The position numbers and the translations under genes are program-made. Below the pieces are notes generated by a model, which made no database searches, was not told the DNA's origin, and was given only the letters and a program-made list of their open reading frames with translations. From Victivallales bacterium (GTDB taxonomy: Bacteria > Verrucomicrobiota > Lentisphaeria > Victivallales > UBA1829): a DNA stretch of 14,361 nucleotides. Below, in pieces: positions 8,390-13,285 of this stretch (the stretch's first letter is position 1; each line of letters opens with the position of its first letter). The DNA lies in assembly GCA_016285335.1 (NCBI GenBank), contig JAEEQO010000061.1, positions 1 through 14,361 on the forward strand, written 5' to 3'.

Positions 8390-8552
8390 ACAGGCTGGCA
8401 GCGAATCCGGCGGAGGCGTTTTAAGGCCGGGCAGACCATGGGAGCCGTCATCTGAGCGTCCATGGTTATGCCGTTCGTCAGAACAGGCTTCTACCCCTGT
8501 TAAAAACGATTCTCTTGTCAAGCGAATGTCTGGGAGAGTGCGGTAAGACTGA

Positions 8553-8711
8553 CGGGTATATTCTTGGATATCGAAGGAAACGGCTGGTGAGGTGGAAAAA
8601 TGGATACAGAGGTGGAATTTTCCAACCTGCGGTGTAGGGCCGCTGGTGTATGATGATGAGCTGGACGCGTTCTTTATCTCGCCGATGCTCCAATGCACAG
8701 GAAGCCACTGA
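8553..8711 (+). pseudogene. Possible small-HTH gene fragment (52 codons, no start)
   Basis: An open frame with no start codon near its 5' end finishes at TGA 8709-8711. Its middle reads EVEKWIQRWNFPTCGVGP followed by LVYDDELDAFF. This loosely follows the second half of excisionase/AlpA-type HTH proteins (RWIxxGxLPxxxVG...xxELxAF). The first HTH helix is not readable in any frame upstream. It is weak evidence and may be chance; the same bases also form hairpins. Confidence 0.15.
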
Positions 8712-8924
8712 AAACGGCACCTGAAGGCCTCCCCTTCCAGATTCCAGTCTGAGCCACCAACTGCGATGAGAAAGGCGTTCCTGATGATCCATTGGCTGAT
8801 GTCGCATCATTATGCCGAGTAAGAGGCCATGGCATCTTCATCCTACCCCGAAACTGCGTTATGATTTCAGCCTCGCGTAAGCTTAATTAAACGCTCTCGT
8901 GCGCACGCGCAATATAGATTATAA

Positions 8925-9137
8925 GAGCGAACAACACCCATATCACACAGCGGTCCCACTGGGCTCACTTGCGTTCGCCCACCGGGAATTGTAGCCCCCT
9001 GTTCTCTTTCTTTATGTGTTTCTTTCTCACTACGTTCGAAGAAATACGTATATAAATAAAGATATTAAGGAGCTCCACTCCCCTGTGGGAACCCTAGAGA
9101 CCCTAGCGGGGCGCTGTGTGGTGTGATTGTTGCGCTC
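8925..9137. ncRNA. Candidate structured RNA core with long-range helix
   Basis: The ends of this segment pair with each other. GAGCG (8925-8929) pairs with CGCTC (9133-9137). AACAA (8930-8934) pairs with TTGTT past a bulged G. CACACAGCG (8944-8952) pairs with CGCTGTGTG (9112-9120). Directly inside, GCCCC (8994-8998) can pair with GGGGC (9108-9112). Nested within are a GC-rich hairpin at 8954-8988 (TCCC and TGGGC with GCCCA and GGGA) and a 12-bp stem at 9013-9024 with 9039-9050 that includes two G-U pairs if the plus strand is the RNA. The strand is unresolved: these wobbles favour plus, but the better promoter-like sequence (9188-9216) points to minus, and an A-C mismatch in the 8954-8988 hairpin would become a G-U on minus. 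No known family is recognised. Confidence 0.35.
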
Positions 9138-9187
9138 TTGCAACCCAAGCGCTGTCGCGTTTGTGTTCAATTTGCATTGTTGTGTAA

Positions 9188-9216
9188 TCTATACAAAAGG
9201 CAATACGTTGTAACAA
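9188..9216 (-). promoter_or_regulatory. Promoter-like sequence pointing into the structured region
   Basis: On the minus strand TTGTTA (9211-9216) and TATAGA (9188-9193) are separated by 17 bp. A transcript would start near 9181 and run leftward through the paired core at 8925-9137. No open reading frame follows it. Confidence 0.4.
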
Positions 9217-9279
9217 TTATAGCAGCAAAATCCCAGCGCATCGCGATTCGTGAATCCATGCAGGAGGCCGACGATATCT

Positions 9280-9322
9280 AAAAAAAGGCCGGCAGGAAGA
9301 CTTGCTTTTCTTCAACTGCCGG
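9280..9322 (-). terminator. Intrinsic terminator of the clamp operon
   Basis: On the minus strand CCGGCAG (9316-9322) pairs with CTGCCGG (9289-9295), with GAAG/CTTC extending the stem inward. It is followed by CC and a T7 run (A7 at 9280-9286). It closes the leftward operon about 120 bp past the clamp stop codon. Confidence 0.75.
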
Positions 9323-9390
9323 GATGCAGGGCTCACTGAAGTGACTGCATCAGGATCACATCAGGTACTCTCCGCCTTGTGTTCTTTCTT

Positions 9391-9400
9391 ATCACCTCCT
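9391..9400 (-). promoter_or_regulatory. Orphan strong Shine-Dalgarno sequence
   Basis: AGGAGGTGAT on the minus strand matches ten bases of the usual 16S anti-SD complement. No ATG or TTG follows at a usable distance; the next ATG is more than 30 nt away. It lies between the clamp stop and the operon terminator and may mark a lost downstream gene. Confidence 0.4.
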
Positions 9401-9442
9401 GGCAGGCTCTACACGTCTGAAGCGGAGAGACGAGCGTTTTGT

Positions 9443-10675
9443 TCAGGCGAAGATCGCGGCTTCTCGTCCGTCCAGGCCGAAGGCCCGGTTCATGTTGGTG
9501 TCGATCATGGTGGTAGACTCCTTATTTGGGGTTGTGGGTGTTGCGGTTTGGTTTGCCTGGGGTTCAGGGGCAGCCTCCTTCTGCTCGGATGCTGCTGTCT
9601 GCGTCTTCATGGGACGAATGGGCATGGCGATGAACTGACCCGTTCCGCCAGTGCCGACAATCGGACCGTAGGCGTCGTTCAGCTCGATCCGGGTGTGTCC
9701 CGCATTCAGCAGATGCAGGAGGAATTCTTTCCTGACGGTGAAGCTCAGGTCGCCCCAGTTCTCATCGAACTCGGCGAGAACACTGAACAGCATCCCGTTG
9801 GAGCTTTCGAGATGCAGATTGTCCGGGACTTCGGGCAGACGGCTCAATTTGATGCCGTTGTTGTTCTGCGGATCGTCGGGGACACTCTTCAGGTAACGCT
9901 GAAGCCGTTCGGCTCTATCCCGCAGGAAGCTCACGTAGTGCGTGACCTCCGTCCGTTCCGGCACGACGAGCTTCCAGTTCGGGTAGTTTTCCCGATATGC
10001 CTTTGCCCGCCAGGTCCAGCTGCCGAGTACGAGCTCGAAGTACGTATCCTCTTCTTTCTGCCAGGTCGTGAGTCTGCCGGATTCACCGAATGCTTTTGTG
10101 GCGAGCAGAGCGAGCGGGAATGGAATTGTGACGCTCCCCGTTGTTTCGAGGGAAAGCGGGACGTTCGACAGTTCCTTTCCATTGGTCGCTGTGAAGCCGT
10201 CCCGGCTGATGTTGATTCCTCCGAGAACCTTGCGGATATCCCCGCCTTTGTCTGTGAGAGGGGCAAGCATCGAGAGAGCGGACAGCGTATCAGTGGGCAG
10301 TTCCGTAACCGTGGCATCCTGATCCGGGATGTTCTCTAGCACGGGAAAGTGTCCGTTCACAGGAGCGAGCATGACGTCATCAATGAAGACCTCGCCATTC
10401 TCGACTTCCAGGTCAAGCGTTTTCTTCTTGCAGTTGCGAACAGCCAGACGGAACTGCTCGAATTTTACGAGAACCGCAGGAAAGTCGTCTTCCAGATCGG
10501 CGTCCATTCGGAATTCGATCTCTTCGATGATGTTGCGGGTGCGGAAGTAGAGCGTGTTCGTCCGACCTTCGATTTCGATCCCCTGATACGCCTTAATGAG
10601 AGACGTCCGGGAGACCAGTTTCCCCAGAGCGGCAAGCGCCCCGGCCAGTTCGGTTTTGTTCAGTGTGAGTTCCAT
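9443..10675 (-). CDS. Divergent DnaN-like DNA sliding clamp with C-terminal extension
   Basis: The product is 410 aa. Residues 1-355 follow the three-fold clamp architecture of DNA polymerase III beta. Domain 1 spans about 1-112 (MELTLNKTELAGALAALGKL opening, FPVLENIP junction). Domain 2 spans about 125-240 (GFTATNGKELSNV, then YRENYPNWKLVVPE, matching the usual RLIDGxFPDYxxVIP position). Domain 3 spans about 243-355, ending GQFIAMPIRP, the counterpart of the terminal MPxRL. The match is by pattern only and the sequence is divergent, so this is an accessory clamp and not an ordinary chromosomal dnaN. Normal clamps end at MPxRL; here 55 more residues follow, mostly Q/T/P/A-rich. GAAAGGA lies 8 nt before the ATG. 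It is the third gene of a leftward operon behind two membrane proteins, with no polymerase or initiator nearby. A plasmid, phage or mobile-element origin is inferred. Confidence 0.7.
   Translation of the reverse strand: MELTLNKTELAGALAALGKLVSRTSLIKAYQGIEIEGRTNTLYFRTRNIIEEIEFRMDADLEDDFPAVLVKFEQFRLAVRNCKKKTLDLEVENGEVFIDDVMLAPVNGHFPVLENIPDQDATVTELPTDTLSALSMLAPLTDKGGDIRKVLGGINISRDGFTATNGKELSNVPLSLETTGSVTIPFPLALLATKAFGESGRLTTWQKEEDTYFELVLGSWTWRAKAYRENYPNWKLVVPERTEVTHYVSFLRDRAERLQRYLKSVPDDPQNNNGIKLSRLPEVPDNLHLESSNGMLFSVLAEFDENWGDLSFTVRKEFLLHLLNAGHTRIELNDAYGPIVGTGGTGQFIAMPIRPMKTQTAASEQKEAAPEPQANQTATPTTPNKESTTMIDTNMNRAFGLDGREAAIFA
9508..9523 (-). promoter_or_regulatory. In-frame internal ribosome binding site in the clamp tail
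   Basis: AAGGAG (9518-9523 on the minus strand) lies 9 nt before an in-frame ATG at 9508 (M390). Initiation here would give a 21-residue peptide beginning MIDTNMNRAFGLDG. Its spacing is better than that of several real starts in the window. Confidence 0.4.
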
Positions 10676-10700
10676 GTTTCGTTTCCTTTCAGTTGTGGGT

Positions 10701-11042
10701 TCAGTGTGAGAGTTGCGTCAGGATGAAGAATCCTGCGAGCGGAATGCCGATGACGAGGACCACAGGCATGATGATGGAAGATAGCGTGACCGAACTTAGA
10801 AATGTCACGGGCGCTTTCTCAGCTGCGGTCTTCATGCCTTCTTGAACGCCGTCGCTGACTTGGTATGCCGCGATGACAGTTCCGGCAGCCGCGCCACCCG
10901 CAGCGACAGTTTTCCATGAGACAGGATGCGTTGTCTCGACGACGCGGGCGGGCTTCAGCGGCTTCCGATAGGGGCGGTGCGCAGGCATGGCGGAAACGAA
11001 GCCCGTCATCAGGGCCAGTAACAGAATCAGGAGAGTCTTCAT
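10701..11042 (-). CDS. Small exported/membrane protein of unknown family
   Basis: The product is 113 aa. I chose the ATG at 11042 over an upstream in-frame start because it overlaps the previous stop as ATGA, has AGAGG 7 nt upstream, and begins a textbook signal peptide (MKTLLILLLALMTGFVSA, cleavage near 18-20). A basic, proline-containing stretch follows (20-40), then an Ala/Gly-rich patch (47-60). A C-terminal hydrophobic segment spans about 87-109, ending LTQLSH. The mature protein would be about 95 aa with one membrane span and its N-terminal part outside the cytoplasm. I recognise no family. Small signal-plus-TM proteins occur in conjugative and viral structural sets, but nothing here proves that. 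It sits between a larger membrane protein and the sliding clamp, 25 bp before the clamp start. Confidence 0.75.
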   Translation of the reverse strand: MKTLLILLLALMTGFVSAMPAHRPYRKPLKPARVVETTHPVSWKTVAAGGAAAGTVIAAYQVSDGVQEGMKTAAEKAPVTFLSSVTLSSIIMPVVLVIGIPLAGFFILTQLSH

Positions 11043-11767
11043 TGAGCGGCCTCTAATCTGCTTTGTCTCCAATAGTCCTGGATCGCCTGCCTCAGTGCGG
11101 CAGAAATTGCTCCCGGCAGGTCTCGACGAAGAGCAAGCAGGTCATGAACCGACCACGCTGTGCCACCGACAGCGAGCACAACTCCGACGGCATCCCCGAA
11201 CGGGAATGGTCCGTCAGCAGCGGCAAGTGCGGCTCCAGTTCCGAATTTCGCGGCGATTTTTCCCGTGATCGGACCAATGACGCATTGCACCGACTTCAAA
11301 GTTGTCTTCAGAAATGCCGCTTCCAAAGTCAACCCACCGGAGGCATAAAGAGCGGAGATCATTGCGTCCCGATGAAGACCCGATAAAAAGCCGCGAGCCA
11401 AGGCGGGGTTGATGCCACAGCCGTAGACGGAGGCACCCTTCCGGCACGGGGCCAGAATCGGACCGTCTATCACGGATGCGATCTTCCGCTCCAGCTTGTC
11501 CGAGCCCGTGACTTTGTCTGCAACGGCCAGACTGCACAAGTTCAGGAACGCCTGAGTGCCGCTGAGTTCCGAAACGACCTTGGGGATGTTTTTCTCTGCC
11601 TCCTCGAAGAACGGACGCGCTCGCTGATCCAGTTCCGTAAGGCTGGTGGCTTTTCCGGCGAGTTTGATGGTGGTCCTGCGGGAACGCATACCGGCTGCGG
11701 CCAGAAGGATGGCGAGTGTCAGACCGGCGAAGATGAAAGTTCTGCCGATCACATGGTGTTTTTTCAT
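11039..11767 (-). CDS. Membrane protein of unknown family, first gene of the clamp operon
   Basis: The product is 242 aa. The ATG at 11767 is preferred because AGGAG lies 8 nt upstream and it begins a positively charged N-terminus followed by a membrane segment at 10-26; the longer open frame back to 11929 has no such support. Residues 40-160 are soluble-looking with four cysteines (C78, C108, C117, C162), two of them in PCRKGASVYGCG, which could form disulfides outside the cytoplasm. Residues 163-210 are Gly/Ala-rich and hydrophobic (IAAKFGTGAALAAADGPFPF, then GDAVGVVLAVGGTAW) and may insert into membrane. The tail is amphipathic (RRDLPGAISAALRQAIQDYW). No family is recognised. Its stop overlaps the next start (ATGA), so the two proteins are probably made together. 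Confidence 0.75.
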   Translation of the reverse strand: MKKHHVIGRTFIFAGLTLAILLAAAGMRSRRTTIKLAGKATSLTELDQRARPFFEEAEKNIPKVVSELSGTQAFLNLCSLAVADKVTGSDKLERKIASVIDGPILAPCRKGASVYGCGINPALARGFLSGLHRDAMISALYASGGLTLEAAFLKTTLKSVQCVIGPITGKIAAKFGTGAALAAADGPFPFGDAVGVVLAVGGTAWSVHDLLALRRDLPGAISAALRQAIQDYWRQSRLEAAQ

Positions 11768-11803
11768 AGTTTTTTCTCCTATGATGGTTGTTTTTTTGCG
11801 CGA

Positions 11804-11820
11804 GATCGACTCGTTCGATC
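11804..11820. promoter_or_regulatory. Inverted repeat upstream of the clamp operon
   Basis: GATCGA (11804-11809) and TCGATC (11815-11820) are inverted arms around CTCGT, 37 bp upstream of the first start codon. It could be an operator; a clear -10/-35 pair for the operon was not found, although TGATAC is present on the minus strand nearby. Confidence 0.35.
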
Positions 11821-11924
11821 CCGTCATGGTATCATGCCGCGAAAAATGGCCGGAATTAAGCAAAAGTCGAGAAAAAACGGCATGAAACGGAATAGAGATG
11901 CTGACAATGCTCTGAAAAAGGTGT

Positions 11925-11940
11925 GTCAACCGGGGTTAAC
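11925..11940. repeat. 16-bp imperfect palindrome
   Basis: GTCAACCGGGGTTAAC is palindromic except for one C/A mismatch position. It lies 3 bp from the larger perfect palindrome, forming a paired-palindrome zone upstream of the clamp operon. Confidence 0.5.
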
Positions 11941-11943
11941 GTG

Positions 11944-11969
11944 CGTCCCTCTTTATATAAAGAGGGACG
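11944..11969. repeat. 26-bp perfect palindrome
   Basis: CGTCCCTCTTTA is followed by TA and its exact reverse complement TAAAGAGGGACG. There is no T tract beside it, so it is not an ordinary terminator. A DNA-binding site for a dimeric protein, an origin or resolution site, or a cruciform element would fit. It sits between the leftward clamp operon and the rightward HTH gene. Confidence 0.8.
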
Positions 11970-12250
11970 GAGCTGGCGTGAAAACTCTGTTGCCGCTGTT
12001 CCAAACGAATGGATTTTAGGAAATTGAGGTGGAGGCAGGAAAGAGATGAGATCGCGAAAGAAGAGATGAAATCGGTATCTTTTGAGAAGCGCACCGACAG
12101 GGAACGCCATTAGGCGGACATGAGCCAGAACCGCCAGTATGCAGAAACGCGAATCTGCGTGGGATGATGGCACAGACCCGATAACATTGCAAGGATGGGT
12201 GCGAGCCTGTCATGGCACCCGTTGCCGCCAGCGTGTTTTTCCTTTTTTTT
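11970..12250. other. Intergenic stretch before the HTH gene
   Basis: No credible gene. A GGGTGC/GCACCC hairpin (12197-12202 with 12215-12220) is followed by a T5 run at 12236-12240 and a T8 run at 12243-12250. It might end a rightward transcript, though the gap between stem and T run is long for a terminator. Confidence 0.35.
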
Positions 12251-12251
12251 C

Positions 12252-12279
12252 TTGACGCGTATAGTAAGCTGGGTACACC
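12252..12279 (+). promoter_or_regulatory. Putative promoter of the HTH gene
   Basis: TTGACG (12252-12257) and TACACC (12274-12279) have a 16-bp spacer, about 30 nt before the start codon. A TATAGT at 12260-12265 is an alternative -10 box but lacks a good -35 partner. Confidence 0.4.
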
Positions 12280-12308
12280 ATTCAACCAACAACCGAAAGG
12301 AAACGAAA

Positions 12309-12590
12309 ATGACAGACGTTACCCTCAATACGATTCAGGCTTTACTGAAGGCTGACACCACCGTCACCGAGGAACAGGCAAAAAGTATTCTCCGCAGCTG
12401 TAAACAGACAAACATGCGCCGTCATTTGATCAACGCCAGGGAAGCACAGAGTATTCTTTCTTGTTCCAGACCTACGCTCAGATTATTGGTGAAGCAAGGG
12501 TGCTTACAGCAGATCAACTTCTCTTCCAGAAAAGCGCGATTCGATTTTGATGAAGTCCAACGTTTCGCCGACAACGGAGCCCAGGCGTGA
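12309..12590 (+). CDS. Small excisionase/AlpA-like helix-turn-helix protein
   Basis: The product is 93 aa. The ATG at 12309 follows GAAAGGAAACGAAA, nearly identical to the clamp gene's leader; the longer in-frame extension upstream covers promoter sequence and is rejected. Residues 1-33 are helical and acidic (TLNTIQALLKADTTVTEEQA). Residues 40-88 fit a small winged HTH of the excisionase/MerR-like HTH_17 group: LINAREAQSILSCSRPTLRL, then LVKQGCLQQINF, a basic wing SSRKARF, and the usual closing DFDEVQRFADN. Such proteins are DNA-binding accessory factors for excision or transcriptional activators of mobile elements. No integrase is adjacent. It is divergent from the clamp operon and could act on the palindromes between them, which is inference. 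Confidence 0.75.
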   Translation: MTDVTLNTIQALLKADTTVTEEQAKSILRSCKQTNMRRHLINAREAQSILSCSRPTLRLLVKQGCLQQINFSSRKARFDFDEVQRFADNGAQA

Positions 12591-13213
12591 ACAGGAAACT
12601 CCAAACGTCTGTTCGAAGGTTCCAAAACCGCAGAATGCAAATCCACTGATTTCGCATCTGCTCCCCTGTCTACATTCCCGCGATTCGATGTCTCGCGATC
12701 AGTATGTATAGTCTGAACAACGGGAATAAACGGGCTGTCTGACTGTTTTGAAAGTGGTCGGCGGTCCGTTTCCTTTTGTCATTCTCCCCGGCAAGAGTTA
12801 TTCATTCAATCAGATGTTTTTTCCGATTCTTTTCGACTGTTCACTAATTTATATATTTTCTACCTGAGGTGGAAAATCTTCTTTCTGTTTATAGCAAGTG
12901 GAAATAGCAGTCTGCATCTTCCTTCTTTTGAGAGATGTAATTTTGTCATGTTTTAAACGCGGCTTAAAACTCATATCCGCTGCCGGTGTCGACAACGACA
13001 CGAGATCCACAGAGAGGACGTGCAAAATTAGCACCGTTTCCGCGTTCGCTGTCCCGCATATTCGAACAGCCAAATTCTATATATTGCGGGGGTATTCATC
13101 CGGCAGGCATTGATGTGTTGTCAGTCAAACCATGTTTTCCTCCCTCGCGAGCTTGCAACAACAATCAGGACTGTGGGGGGATGACCGTTGCGGCGTTTTT
13201 TTTCTTGGCAGGG
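12591..13213. other. Intergenic stretch of about 620 bp without a gene
   Basis: I see no credible coding sequence. Present are GAACAG/CTGTTC (12589-12594 with 12609-12614) at the HTH stop codon; CGCGA/TCGCG (12679-12683 with 12693-12697); an orphan promoter-like TTCGAT-N17-TATAGT (12684-12712, plus strand); GTTTTAA/TTAAAAC (12950-12956 with 12964-12970); and GTGTCG/CGACAC (12986-12991 with 12996-13001). The base composition is more AT-rich than the flanking genes. Confidence 0.5.
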
Positions 13214-13214
13214 C

Positions 13215-13243
13215 TTGAAATATGCGCGGGTGCGTGATACATT
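13215..13243 (+). promoter_or_regulatory. sigma-70-like promoter of the surface protein gene
   Basis: TTGAAA (13215-13220) and TACATT (13238-13243) are separated by 17 bp, with a predicted start near 13250. The short leader carries GGAGGAG just before the start codon. Confidence 0.65.
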
Positions 13244-13285
13244 ATGAAAAAATATAATATATAACCCAACCGGAGGAGATGCAGA

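Larger units (their letters stand above)
8105..9279. other. Long noncoding, hairpin-rich stretch; candidate large structured RNA region
   Basis: No reading frame here looks like a real complete gene: short frames lack ribosome binding sites, family motifs and sensible composition. Many strong local hairpins are visible instead. Examples: 8303-8336 (CGAGTGGA/TTCACTTG); 8335-8366 (TGCTGT-TGAG-TTT around a TGCG loop); 8407-8430 (CCGGC/GCCGG); 8430-8472 (GGCA + ACCATGG with CCATGGT + TGCC); 8482-8501 (AACAGG/CCTGTT); 8590-8628 (AGGTGGAAAA with TTTTCCAACCT, one bulge); 8625-8647; 8721-8740; and 8811-8835. A long-range paired core lies at 8925-9137. Size and position beside a tRNA gene are reminiscent of large ornate bacterial RNAs such as GOLLD or ROOL, but I recognise no family signature. 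Decayed coding or plasmid sequence is the main alternative. Confidence 0.35.

Noticed and set aside
8334..8810. Open frames of 70-110 codons on both strands after the tRNA
   Set aside because: No ribosome binding sites, no family motifs, arbitrary composition, and they overlap each other across strong hairpins.
9302..10339. 345-codon open frame on the plus strand
   Set aside because: It is antisense to the clamp gene and runs through its terminator. The clamp frame has a ribosome binding site and a recognisable fold pattern; this one has neither.
12213..12225. Possible sigma-54 promoter (TGGCAC ... TTGC)
   Set aside because: The spacing between the two elements is 3 bp instead of the required 5, so the -24/-12 geometry is wrong. 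No other good -24/-12 site was found.
8105..13213. CRISPR array, group II intron, RNase P RNA, tmRNA or IscB-type guide RNA
   Set aside because: No regularly spaced repeats, no group II domain V-like motif, none of the conserved RNase P or tmRNA motifs that I looked for, and no nuclease gene nearby.
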